Positions 53,713 to 64,000 of a DNA stretch of 64,000 nt are shown in pieces; the stretch's first letter is position 1, and every line of letters starts with the position of its first letter. Origin of the DNA: Siphonodentalium dalli (Eukaryota; Mollusca; Scaphopoda; Gadilida; Siphonodentaliidae). Location: positions 111,365,546 through 111,429,545 of the forward strand of contig CP136068.1 in assembly GCA_032622095.1 (NCBI GenBank). Reading direction: 5' to 3'. Under the pieces are notes generated by a model. It was not told the DNA's origin. It saw only the letters and a program-made list of their open reading frames with translations, and searched no databases. Position numbers and translations under genes: made by a program.

Positions 53713-53944
53713 AGCTATTCAATGCGTCGCAATGTCTCGAAATATATGTCAACGTGTACTGGTGTAAACAAACGCAAAGTTCAGAAGTAAGTCACTAACA
53801 ATATACCACATCGTGTCGGGTGAACGGTAATCAAGACGCAGGCTGATGATTGGTGTTCAGTCTTCCTTCACCTTTAGATACTGCATTCCAATATTAATTG
53901 GCGTTACTCATCCGTGACGGTGTGTACGCACTGAAGGTCAATGT

Positions 53945-56900
53945 GGTATCTCATTTAGTGTGGTCGTGGTACGCAAAAAAGGGGGTCAACCCAGAAGAAA
54001 TTGGTATAGAAGCGATCTCGGTGTCATTTAACCCGGGAGAATCTCTGCTACAACATATCCAAAATCCGCTAAAATCCGCTTTGGGCAAAATCCAGGATCC
54101 AACATGGCGTCCAATATGGCCGCCATTAGTCAAAAGAGTTTCTGACTGAGATTAATTCGACATAATGAGAACAAATGTTGCCATATTAATTCAAATGTAT
54201 ACATTTTTGCGAAGGTAAAGTATTATGCCACATATCTATAGAAAAAATGGAACCCCTCGCCCCAGATGGCTGCCAAAATGGTGGCCTAAACTCGAAAATT
54301 TGAAATTTTTGCCTAATATCTTAAAGATCAATTCCTGTTGTTTGATAATGGTTCAGACTGGCGACATTGATTAGTCATATTCATGCTAATTCATCATTGG
54401 AGCAATGAAAGATACCAATGTAAGTTGGGCATACCATTATCTATAATTGCTCCAATTCAATGAAACCCAAATTGGCGCTTTGTCTTAAAATGGCTGCCAA
54501 AATGGCGGTCAAAATATGGAAAATGGCAGATATTTAGAATGGTGGTCAGAGGGTTAGACCCAGAAGGAATTGGTAAAGAAACGGTTTTGTTGTCATTCGA
54601 CGCGGGAGAATCTCGTGTATAACATATCCAAAATCCGCTAAAATCCGCTTTTGGGAAAATACAGAATTCAAGATGGCGTCCAACATGGTCGCCAATAATA
54701 ATGAAAATGGCAAATATGTAGTTATTCACGAAAACCCATTCGACAAAACGCCAAATACACACCATTGATTGAAATCAATGTTTTTTGTGGGTATGAGTAG
54801 CCAATCACGATTCAAAATGCTAAGATGGCTACCAAAATGGCCACCGAAAATTGTCGAAATTTAAGTTCTGCTCAGAGGAAAGCCGAAACAACACTTCGGT
54901 TGTGAGCTAACGATGACAGACCTATTAAACATGTTGCCAATAATCTACTACCACAATCAGTTCAGCCCGAAATGTTCCAACTAAGCAGTATCTACTGCAG
55001 GAACCAACACGATGTCCACTTATTACGAGGGACTATCTGGAAATTAATTAAAAATAAATTAAATTGCTACGAATCTGGATTATTTGAAAACACAGTGTCA
55101 ACATTTATACTTAATAACGACTATTCGGAACATCAATTATATGGGCATCGGTGGTCTAGTACGGAAGCATCAGGCTATAATAGGTTTTCCAGTGCTGGCG
55201 AAAGTGAAAAGGACAGGAGGGAAAAGCGAATAATCTGGGGTTTACTTAATTGGTGGGCAAGTTGGTTATCGGAGCTGGAGAGTTTCAAAGTAACATTATT
55301 TTCTTCAATATCAAGAGGAAAAATGAAAATTCGCACGTACATTGTATACCCTTCACACTTTATGTGACAATTCCGTGTCATGCGATTGTGGGTATATACA
55401 TGTGGATAGAAACATTCTAGTACATATATAGACGCACCTATATCTTCTACACATTTAGTGAATTTTATCAAAGATATGTAGACACAATGTGCGTCACGGC
55501 TGGATCTGACCCGTAGGCGTAAAGGTATCAACCATTTAGCTTGATTAACTGGCATTTCAAGGTTGTCATTGGATAGAAATGCCACATGAAGATGGTGATT
55601 AACAACATGTTTGTCTAAGAAATCTGAACAATGAACATGTTATTTTCCGGATGTTAGACAATCAAACTGCCACATAAGGCGTTCATCCATGCTCATCAGA
55701 GCACGAACTATGTGCAAATTAATGACACGAAACTATTTCATGCGGACGACGTACTCTAGACCTACATCCAACGTAATTTCCTATTAACTTTTATTGTTTG
55801 TACGGACGGTTTCGAGGTTTGAAAATCCCGCTTGTCCAAGAAAACCTCCACATACTTACGGAGTCGATGTGTAAACAATGTATGGGAATAGTTTCTTCAT
55901 ACATATATGTATTTGGCACACGTATTTTCTAGAACATAAGAGATCACCATTTACCGGAGAGTTGATATCTGGGAAGAGATCAGAGTAAAACTACTTTTCT
56001 TACATGTCGAAATGGGGAATCCATGGGCTACATTTAGTTCCAGCTTGAAACTTGAAAATGATGGCCGAGCCCGAATAGTTAATATTTCGTCGCATCAGTG
56101 CTATAATGTAACTCACATTTTCAACTTTCCGAGAAAATGAAGGTTGAAGTTTTTAGACAACATTTCTCCTAATGTTGACAAAGCATGACGTATTGTTGTA
56201 TTTATCCCAATGAAAACTGACATTAGCTGTTCATTGAACCACATATTGTTTTCTGTTTATTCCCTCGTTTTCTTTTAAAAAGCAATAGCTTGTTTGGAGA
56301 TATGACATTTTGCGTATGCCAGCGACGATTCGTTTCCGTGCTATAATGAAGTTGTGCTAATAAATGCAGATTAAGCTAAATATGGTGGCAATCGCATGTG
56401 TCTATGAACTAAAAAGTGCCTATTCTACACTATGAAAATTCACCCATGTGCATCATCATACAGAAATGTGTGGAACAATCACAAAATTTAAATCACCAAA
56501 TGATCACGCGACTAACATGGAGATACTGCCATATAGCACACATTTTAGAATTCACAAACACAAAACAGAAGTCACGTGGACAACCTGAAGCGTCCGATTG
56601 GCTGCTGTTGGACATACGACCTCATAGTACGAATAATTGTAAAGATCGCTGGATATACGACATTTGCTTCACTGGTTTGTGCGAATATTTGTCATCCAAT
56701 GCAAGGACAGTTTGGCCCATCGGATTGGATTTTTTCTCACGATTCGAATGGTATCAAATACTCATTTCCCGCCATAATGGATATATGAGTCGAGATTTTG
56801 TCAACCCGCGGGAAGCCACCAAAAGATTGAATATAAATAGTTTTGATGTATATGAGCCACATACATGTATATGAGCCAACTATCAACTGCATCCACCACT

Positions 56901-58136
56901 CACAACTTCCATTATGTGATAAGCTGGGCAGAGTCTACCATTTTCGTTTTGGAAGCCATATTAGATAAAATGTATTGTTTCTTTTGGTCTATTTGAAATG
57001 GAATGTTCACAAATAAAAGAAACGATCAATTATTTTGTAGACAAGATCTGCTCATCCCTAAATATCAAATGTGACCAGAACCCCAAAGTCGATTTTGGTT
57101 AAATTTCATACCGCATTCGTTATAACTTATTAGTGAAGAACCGGAGTAAACTATGATCTAATCTATTAGAAATGTCATTGCTGTAATGATCAGTTGACAC
57201 GATCATTGAAAGAATATACCCATTGTTTCCCAGTTCAGAGAGCAACAAGTGATAAACAGAAGTGATAGAAAATAGTATTTTTCACATCGGGTGGCCATTT
57301 TGGCAGCCATTTTTGGTACTGATTTTACATAGAGCTAGCATAATGGCATCATAAAGAGGTATTCATTCGTATTTATTTAGTCAATTTTATTCATCAACCA
57401 CTACTTATAATGGATTGAATGACACTGTGATCAATATCCGCCATTTTCCATATTTTGACCGCCATTTTGGCAGCCATTTTGAGACAAAGCGCCAATTTGG
57501 GTTTCATTGAATTGGAGTATTTATAGATATTGGTATGCCCAACTTACATTGTACAGTTCTGTCCATTTCTTGTTGATATATGACTGTAATCACAATGGAG
57601 AGTTTTGTGGAATGTTATACCGCGTTCTGTAAAATCGAATTTTTGAGAGTGTAGATGAGTCTGGGACCCCATTTATGGTATCTTTCATTGCTCCAATGAT
57701 GAATTAACATGAATATGACTAATCAATGTCGCCAGTCTGAACCATTATCAAACAACAGGAATTGATCTTTAAGATATTAGGCAAAAACTTCAAATGTTCG
57801 AGTTTAGGCCGCCATTTTGGCGGCCATCTGGGACGATGGGTTCCATTTTTGCCATAAACAGGTGGCTCAACATTTTACCTTTGCAAAAATGTATACAAAT
57901 GTATACATATGACAACATTTGTTCTCACTGTTATCGAATTAATCTAAGTCAGAGTATCTTTTGACTAACGGCAGCCTTGTTGGACGCCATCTTGGATCCT
58001 GAATTTTGCCCAAAGCGGATTTTAGCGGATTTTGGATATGTTATTCACGAGATTCTCCCGCGTCGAATGACACCAAAACCGCTTCTATACCAATTTCTTC
58101 CGGGTCGAACCCTCTGACGACCACACTAATTGGAAG
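53945..58136. mobile_element. Second foldback element
   Basis: Outer arms: TTAGTGTGGTCGT (left, near 53954) and its complement CGACCACACTAA (right, near 58118). They continue through matching blocks such as AAAATCCGCTAAAATCCGCTT / AAGCGGATTTTAGCGGATTT and GCGACATTGATTAGTCATATTCATG. Arms are about 0.85-0.9 kb; the left arm has an internal direct repeat (54061-54125 versus 54635-54695). It carries the same paired ATGGC..CC motif as the element at 40199 but is otherwise unlike it. Confidence 0.75.
54850..57280. other. Unpaired centre of the second foldback, no recognised gene
   Basis: AT-rich sequence between the arms. Open frames of 131 codons (54972-55367) and 152 codons (56416-56874) show no domain I recognise and no splice or codon pattern that convinces me. 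I regard the stretch as non-coding filler or a captured fragment. Confidence 0.4.
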
Positions 58137-58440
58137 TCCTCGCTATGAATAATAATAAGGCAATAACGACATCGTATATTGACCTGTGATTGGTGGGGAA
58201 AATCAGCATGAATATGTATGATGCGTCGAATTTCGAAATAAGATGACATTGGCTGACAAAGTTCAGACCGAAATACTCACAAACTGGCAGAATAGTCCAT
58301 ATATTTCCAACAACGAGAATAGCCAGAATAGTTAGCTGATAGTATGTGCGCGGACCATTATCCTTTACTAAAACAGGAACAACACATATTTAGGAAAATA
58401 TCACCACCTGTCCGAGCGTCAACCTGCTTGAAACAACTCC
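58137..58440. other. Unassigned stretch between foldback and MITE remnant
   Basis: About 300 bp with no ORF or repeat I can place; it may be the true edge of the foldback or LINE flank. Confidence 0.3.
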
Positions 58441-58919
58441 TCTAATACTCGCACACCATCGTACGTCTTTATGACAAGATACTATTTACGCGCTGATTAT
58501 GTTTGGCATATGAACAAAACTATACATATTTTAATATTCTTTCTGTTGGTGGCGATTTGAACAAATATGAATATTTCTACAACAAACGCCGCCCGTGCCT
58601 CTAAATTTCCTAGTTTTAAAGTCAATATGGACAGTAAAAATCTACTATTAAAATGGGCCCATGGGTCCAATTATTTTCTGATATCTATAGAAAACGTAGC
58701 AATGATAAAAAAATTATGTTGTCAGATAGGATGGGGCATCTTTAAATATAGTCTCACTTGCACATTTTGATGTCATATATATATCTTGTATTTTGTCACA
58801 TCTATACAATATTTATGAACACACCAGTGGAATTGACTGAAGGTCGCGTTAATGATGTTGTTATAACAGGTAATTAATCATCTCACTGTCGGCAAGAGCT
58901 AGGACTATTGAGAATGAGT

Positions 58920-59103
58920 CATGACACAGAGATGTAGATGGTTAATTGGTTTTGAAGGAAATCTCAACTAGATGTCGCGTCAGAGAGACACGGTTATATA
59001 TGAACGCAAGAGACCCTCTGCTTCATATCAACATTTATACCCATACTGACAACAGTATTTGATCCTGACATTATACCGACAATAATTAACTACAAAGACG
59101 ACC
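58920..59103 (+). promoter_or_regulatory. Promoter and leader of gene 11
   Basis: ATTGG near 58944; TATATA at 58995-59000. The second box is mutated to TATCAA, supporting the upstream TATATA as the one that matters. Confidence 0.5.
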
Positions 59104-59457
59104 ATGGGACGGTTCAACAAGAAAATAGAAGACAACAAGATAAATATCCATCATCAGCTACTCGACTCGGAGACTAGATTTCGTCGCGGATGTCGCCAAA
59201 TCAAAGTGCTGAACACCAAACTTAGAAAGCTGAACAGTTGCTATGCAACCGCCAAATGCAAAGGACTTCGCGCTCAGACGGACCTTGCAAGAATGCGCAT
59301 CTCTGTTCTGGAAGGTTTTCGGGGAATGTTTTACGAATATGTCACGAAGAAAGCCGAGGTGTTACGAGAGTTACGGAATCAGATGTTGCAAGAAATCCAC
59401 CAATCAGGAATCGAAATGAGCGACGAAATCACACAGCAAACATGGACAGCAGTCTGA
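59104..59457 (+). CDS. Gene 11: small basic helical protein, most distal copy
   Basis: 117 residues, intact. Changes relative to gene 1: R8I, S11N, V15I, A38T, R45S, F46C, N53K, V72F, R105M, D108E, A117V among others. It lies 19 kb from gene 10, beyond the nested MITE, and shares R8I with it. The hairpin is intact, but the downstream element has drifted to GAAAAGGGA. Confidence 0.76.
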   Translation: MGRFNKKIEDNKINIHHQLLDSETRFRRGCRQIKVLNTKLRKLNSCYATAKCKGLRAQTDLARMRISVLEGFRGMFYEYVTKKAEVLRELRNQMLQEIHQSGIEMSDEITQQTWTAV

Positions 59458-59503
59458 TTCGATCGGGATAACACATACAGCATACATACACGCTGACTCA
59501 AAC

Positions 59504-59543
59504 GGCTCTTTTCAGAGCCAATTACATTTTTGAAAAGGGAGCT
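59504..59543 (+). promoter_or_regulatory. Histone-type 3' end signal of gene 11
   Basis: Perfect hairpin at 59504-59519; the downstream purine element reads GAAAAGGGAG, one change from the family consensus. Confidence 0.83.
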
Positions 59544-59599
59544 CTGACTAACTTGCTTTACTAATAGTGCTCGATCGGAGCAATCCTCTGGATTGTTGT

Positions 59600-60009
59600 A
59601 CATAGCAGATAATCAAGATAAAATTTATAATAAATTCTATATCCAAGTATACTCATACATAAGGTTGCATCACTGAACTAAGCGACAATATATGCAGACG
59701 TCACACATAACATTTAACCTACAATAATTTAAGGCCAATATCAGTTCCTTGACAAAAGTAGTGTGTATATGTTGCAATATCCATGAAGGGGACATGCAAA
59801 GATGCTGTGCTTTAGAATGATGCATATTTTATATAAGTATATTTTCTTTACGTAAAATTATTAAGATTATATCTCTATTTCTGTTCCTGTCATTCGGAAT
59901 AGTCATCGGAGTGCTAATTTCTGAATCACCGCTCGACGTTTCTTGCCAATTATATGCTTCATGCTCAAAAGTTGCGTTTAAATGTTGCAACATTCATGGA
60001 GGTGAGATG
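59600..60009. other. End of unit homology, no gene
   Basis: Unit similarity fades after about 59600. AT-rich sequence with no supportable feature. Confidence 0.5.
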
Positions 60010-60017
60010 ATATGTTT

Positions 60018-60469
60018 CCCGCCATATCAAATCCAGTCGTAAGTCGGGATTTGTTTTACCCTGTGCCAATGCATTCTCTTATATATGCGAGTCGACCATA
60101 GGTCGCCTCGCATATATATATAAGAGAAAGCATTGGCCTAACAATTTTTTATCATTTTTTTTTAAATAAATGTTTCTTACAATTTTTAGGACATAAAATA
60201 AAAAACATCCATTACCCTGCAGGGAGCCCCACACACATATAGAAGCACATAGAAGAGTGTCGTCTGCTCATGTTTGTCTCTGTATGGGTGAAATTATAAA
60301 ATTGTTAAAGAATACAAGAACAAATTATTAAAATTGTAAAAAATTGTTAGGCCAATGCATTATCTTATATATGCGAGGCGACCTATGGTCGACTCGCATA
60401 TATTAGAGAATGCATTGGCACAGGGTAAAAAAATCCCGACTTACGACTGGATTTGATATGGCGGGTCAC
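60018..60469. mobile_element. Hairpin MITE with 8-bp target duplication
   Basis: Arms starting CCCGCCATATCAAATCCAGT and ending in the complement, flanked by ATATGTTT (60010-60017 and 60470-60477). Each arm also contains its own smaller palindrome (TGCGAGTCGACCATAGGTCGCCTCGCATA). An 8-bp duplication would fit hAT-type mobilisation, but the arms are much longer than usual hAT ends. Confidence 0.75.
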
Positions 60470-60595
60470 ATATGTTTCGAATGGTGTATACTATGTATTG
60501 TTTCTTTGCGCAAAACGCGAGAAAATATAGCTTATTTCTCTGTTCCGTTCCTGTTACTCGAAATAGTCAATCCCGTTTTATAGACTCAACCCTCA

Positions 60596-60838
60596 AACAA
60601 CCTCCTTATTAAAACGCCCCCTCTCTGTCATTGTGGCAAAATAGAAACAGCACATCACTTCTTATTGGAATGTCCTGAATACAATGGCCAAAGGACTGAA
60701 CTTATATGCGCCATACCGAATGTTATTTTATCAGAACATACTCTTTTGTGCGGATCACAGGAACTCAGCCATCGTGATAATATTAAAATATTTGACGCGG
60801 TCCAAAGATATATTTTGAAAACAAAGCGATTTTCATAA
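60596..60838 (+). pseudogene. LINE ORF2 C-terminal remnant
   Basis: An 80-codon frame without ATG reads NNLLIKTPPLCHCGKIETAH then HFLLECPEY, the C-x-C-G...H-x4-C knuckle that ends many LINE ORF2 proteins, and stops at TAA 60836-60838. The 3' UTR-like block at 61290-61455 probably belongs to it, with a long simple repeat between. Confidence 0.7.
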
Positions 60839-61024
60839 GGATATGATAGGTACACACACTTCGTGAAAAGCATGGAATATTACTGCTAAGCGCGAAACTT
60901 ACCCGCCCCAGATCGTCTGACATCTCACGGCGACGGGCGTAGCAATGACACAAACAATAGTATATGTACAACATTGTAACCAATCAGCTGCAACTGAATT
61001 ACATCCTCACTTTACCCAGACAGT

Positions 61025-61027
<3 letters not shown>

Positions 61028-61116
<89 letters not shown>

Positions 61117-61160
61117 ATCTCTCTCTTTCCGTCTTCTTTCACTCTTTCTCTCTCTATATA

Positions 61161-61191
<31 letters not shown>

Positions 61192-61260
61192 CTTCCTGTC
61201 TATCATAACATCATCATTACTATTATTATTATTATTATTATAATTATAATATTTCCATTC
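61028..61260. repeat. Long CT microsatellite with TA and TTA runs
   Basis: About 85 bp of nearly pure CT (61028-61112), then CT-rich, TATG/TA and ATT runs to about 61250. Confidence 0.95.
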
Positions 61261-61289
61261 CTTCCCGTCTGACCCCCCTCTACACTTAA

Positions 61290-61460
61290 TGAAGAGTGGG
61301 CGCGAAAAAAAAGGGAGCAAACTTAACAAAAGCCCTTGGGCTTGTTGTTTAATCCCTTTTCCAATCCAACAATCATTTATCCTATTCTGTTTTTATTGTC
61401 AACACTTTGTCAAATGTATATATGTTATTATGATTGGAATAAAATATGTTTACATTAACC
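61290..61460 (+). mobile_element. LINE 3' UTR block
   Basis: AAAGCCCTTGGGCTTGTTG hairpin, then GGAATAAAATATGTTTACATT; matches in layout 29930-30090 and 36960-37100. Confidence 0.55.
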
Positions 61461-61505
61461 TCCTATTTTGAAACATGAAGTCGAAAAGAAATATTATCCA
61501 ATAAA

Positions 61506-61640
61506 AACGAACTCCGCTTAGCCGTGTATGATATCCATATAGCAGAAAGCCCAATGTGTAATTGTGGCACAGATATAGAGGATGGCGTACACTTCTTTTT
61601 AAATATGTTTATTCTGACCGCAAAGAACCAATTTATATGA
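61506..61640 (+). pseudogene. Second LINE ORF2 C-terminal remnant
   Basis: A 44-codon frame reads NELRLAVYDIHIAESPMCNC followed by GTDIEDGVHFFLNMF, an eroded version of the same Cys/His knuckle, then TGA at 61638-61640. Confidence 0.6.
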
Positions 61641-61726
61641 CAGATTAGATGGGGCCAAAAAAAGAAGAAGACCCGAGTTTCCGGTGACCCGCCCGCCCCT
61701 ATTCCCGCACATCCGCCCATTTTCAT

Positions 61727-62340
61727 TTGATTGATTTTGCTAAATTTGTATGCGCCGCGATTTTATTTCTGTGTACAAACCGATTCATTTCCTGGTAAAC
61801 CGGACACACAGCGTGTACTGTTAAACCGGAAATTATACACATTTAATTGTCACAGCCATCATAATTTTTTTTTTTATAAGTAGATACAATAAAACTATTC
61901 AAATCTGCTTAAATAAATGTTTCAAATTACTAATATTCTTTAACTTGCACGTGTAATCAATATATAAGACGGGAATACTAATTATTATTCTATAGTATAG
62001 TATAGATCGCGTAGATCTGATAAAATTATTTTGCGTATGACCACGTGTTTCTAGGAAATTGATAGTCACGTGGTCATATTGACTTTAAATATGAGTTGTT
62101 TAATCAAATAAAGTTCCTGTTCTAAAGTTATTTAATTGTATTCAGTGACATAGCTGATTAGCTGGAAAGATAATAGTGTTTGTTTGATCAAATAAATCGT
62201 TTTGTAAAAGTGTTGGTCAAGGTCACGATAAGAAAACGAAACTAGAAATCAAAATGGTTTTTCCGCTGAAAAATCTGCAAGATTATCGTTTTCTAAATCG
62301 GCAATGTTGTGGATAATTAATTATTTATACTTCCGTTCTC
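61727..62340. other. AT-rich stretch, no gene
   Basis: An 11-bp inverted repeat, ATGACCACGTG ... CACGTGGTCAT (about 62037-62077), contains E-box cores. Otherwise nothing supportable. Confidence 0.5.
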
Positions 62341-62360
62341 ATGGTAATTTTGGTGTCAGA

Positions 62361-63614
62361 ACGATTCTCCGAAGACCTATTACTACGAAGGCCCACAACT
62401 CCGAAGACCCGATTCTCCGACGGCCCACAACTCCGAAGACCCGATTCTCCGACGGCCCATAACTCTGAAGATCCGATTCTCCGCAAGCCCATAACTCCGA
62501 AGGGCCGATTCTCCGAAGACCTATAACTCCGAAGACCTATAACCCCGAAGGGCCGATTCTCCGACGGCCCATAACTCTGAAGGTCCGATTCTCCGAAGAC
62601 CTATAACTCCGAAGGCCCGATTCTCCGACGGCCCATAACTCCGAAGGTCCGATTCTCCGAAGGTCCGATTCTCCGAAGATTTTGTTTTATCGGGGTATTA
62701 TCGTTTACTAAATAGTGTACAGTCTAGTGGCGAAGCCAAGGGGTCCCAAAATTCCTACTGCCCCCATTAAACCTCTACTTGCTATTTCAGACAATATGGG
62801 CCCCTACCAAACATGTCCAATGTCATGTAAACGCCCGGAAATCGTTCATGAGGCATCAAAATATTCAAACTTTTCCTACTGCCCCCACCTAAATGGGAAT
62901 CCTGGCCGGCCACTGACTACACACCAGATACTATAACGTTACGTTGGCACATGAGATGCCAGAGTAAAATGTACAGGGGTGAACGGGGAAGAACTTGTCC
63001 TTTTTCATATATAAAATGAACTTGATTGCATCAAATCACCCCAATGTAGTCGGATGTGCACAGTTTAATCATATTAATTGTATTAAGACGTACATTGTGG
63101 CAAAATAATTGTATTTCTTACATAAATTTAAGCATTCTGTGGAAAATTAAGGCTTGTCGCACACTACTGATGGTGTAGATATCACCTTATTATAATACAT
63201 AGTTAACGTTTCCAATATATGAGGGCCCCCAATCGTTGGTCCGGGTGCTCCCCTGGGCAGGAACACTGAATATTTGAATGCCTAGGAGGGATTTCCGGAC
63301 GTTTACATGACATTTGACATGTTTTTGGGGGGGGGGGGCGGTCTTCCCTAGGGCCCCATTGACTCCGCCACTGGACTGTACACTATTTAATAAGCGATAA
63401 AGCATGATCTTCGGAGAATCGGATCTTCGGAGAATCGGCCCTTCGGAGTTATAGAGCTTCGGAGTTATGGGCGTTCGGAGTTATAGGCCTTCGGAGTTAT
63501 GGGATTTCGGAGAATCGGGACTTCGGAGTTATGGGCTTTCGGAGAATCGGGGCGTCGGAGAATCGGACCTTCGGAGAATCGGACCTTCGGAGTTATGGGT
63601 CTTCGGAGAATCGT
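62361..63614. mobile_element. Foldback element with minisatellite arms
   Basis: It starts ACGATTCTCCGAAG and ends CTTCGGAGAATCGT. Outer arms are tandem arrays of about 16-bp half-units (CCGATTCTCCGAAGGC / CCATAACTCCGAAGAC) at 62361-62688 and, inverted, 63405-63614. Inside, TTACTAAATAGTGTACAGTC pairs with GACTGTACACTATTTAATAA, and further blocks pair inwards to about 62890/63220. No coding capacity. Confidence 0.8.
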
Positions 63615-63619
63615 TACGT

Positions 63620-64000
63620 AACCGTAGTAATTTTGTGCTTTAATCATAATATAAAATCATGTGGATAATATTTACATGCTGTCATCATTTGTTACGTTAA
63701 AATTCCGCTTGGAAATGGTTTATTGACGGGAGCGCAGTCACCTATTGTCGTTCTAAATATTAGTAAAGATCGAAATTGTGGAAACAGTTCCATGATGACC
63801 CCCCCCCCCCCCACCATTGGGTGCATTTTAAAAATAATTTTTAAAGGTATATTGTTAAAACTTCCAAAAAAATATTTAGGGTAGTTAGGAAACAAGATGA
63901 CCATATATTTCTTGTAGATTTACATTACCAGTTCGTAGTGATGCCATCATGTGTGTTATCAAGAGCAGCTAGATTATTTTATAATAAAAGAAGATATTTC
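63620..64000. other. Right edge, no gene
   Basis: AT-rich with a C run at 63799-63811; no feature recognised. Confidence 0.5.

Larger units (their letters stand above)
48888..53880 (-). mobile_element. Degenerate near-full-length LINE
   Basis: About 5 kb on the minus strand: ORF1 (53712-52759), ORF2 remnants (52635-49192), and a 3' UTR ending with GAATAAA near 48889. Sequence and ORF1 type differ from the LINE at 19655. Many frameshifts show it is old. The 5' edge is uncertain to about 50 bp. Confidence 0.8.
48522..58600 (-). mobile_element. TTAA MITE family 2, copy c, split by nested insertions
   Basis: Left part 48522 to about 48887 and right part about 58440-58600 together make one reverse-oriented family-2 copy, flanked by TTAA (48518-48521) and CTAA (58601-58604). 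The flanks rejoin to the usual AACGC-TTAA-TTCCTAG unit sequence. About 9.5 kb of later insertions lie inside. Confidence 0.75.

Noticed and set aside
54972-56874. 131- and 152-codon frames in the centre of the second foldback
   Set aside because: No recognisable domain, poor start context and no second copy to compare; not called as genes.
60945-61272. Frames of Ser-Leu repeats
   Set aside because: Translation of a CT microsatellite.

Overview
The window is eukaryotic, almost certainly metazoan, AT-rich intergenic-type DNA. Evidence: non-LTR retrotransposons with endonuclease and reverse transcriptase, MITEs with TTAA duplications, foldback elements, minisatellites, long simple repeats, and no operon-like coding density. 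The LINE and foldback content resembles that of marine invertebrates such as molluscs, but the species cannot be fixed from the sequence.

The backbone is a tandem family of eleven copies of one short gene, all on the + strand (starts at 1360, 5133, 8918, 13753, 17194, 24738, 30458, 33290, 37506, 39814 and 59104). It encodes a basic, helix-rich protein of about 117 residues that I do not recognise and that is not a histone. Each gene is compact: an inverted CCAAT, TATA-like boxes and a good ATG context within about 160 bp. Ten of the eleven have, 40-50 bp after the stop (5 kb after it in gene 10), the 16-nt hairpin GGCTCTTTTCAGAGCC followed by a purine-rich GAAAAGAGAG. These are the two hallmarks of replication-dependent histone mRNA 3' ends (SLBP stem-loop and U7 downstream element). 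A multicopy non-histone gene with histone-type ends is the main discovery here.

Layout. 1-12060: just over three near-identical 3.77-3.78 kb units (genes 1-3). 12061-19654: two diverged units (genes 4, 5), with a FLYWCH-bearing insertion in the promoter of gene 4 and an ORF-only retroposon. 19655-24340: a full-length, open LINE whose ORF1 and ORF2 are separated by one in-frame UAG. 24341-38090: a two-gene higher-order repeat (genes 6+7, then 8+9) with 28-bp minisatellites, a relocated inverted TTAA MITE and a truncated LINE. 38106-39265: a second ORF-only retroposon. 39814-48517: gene 10, cut off from its stem-loop by a 5.07 kb foldback element, then two TTAA MITEs and a 31-bp minisatellite. 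48522-58600: one MITE copy blown open by a degenerate LINE and a second foldback. 58605-59600: gene 11. 59600-64000: the end of the gene family, with LINE remnants, a hairpin MITE, a long CT tract and a foldback with minisatellite arms.

The genes appear to have spread by unequal exchange. The outermost units are still homogenised, while inner copies are being broken by transposons, giving natural variants: lost start (7), lost 3' hairpin (9), displaced hairpin (10), doubled hairpin (5), doubled promoter (4, 5, 6, 8).
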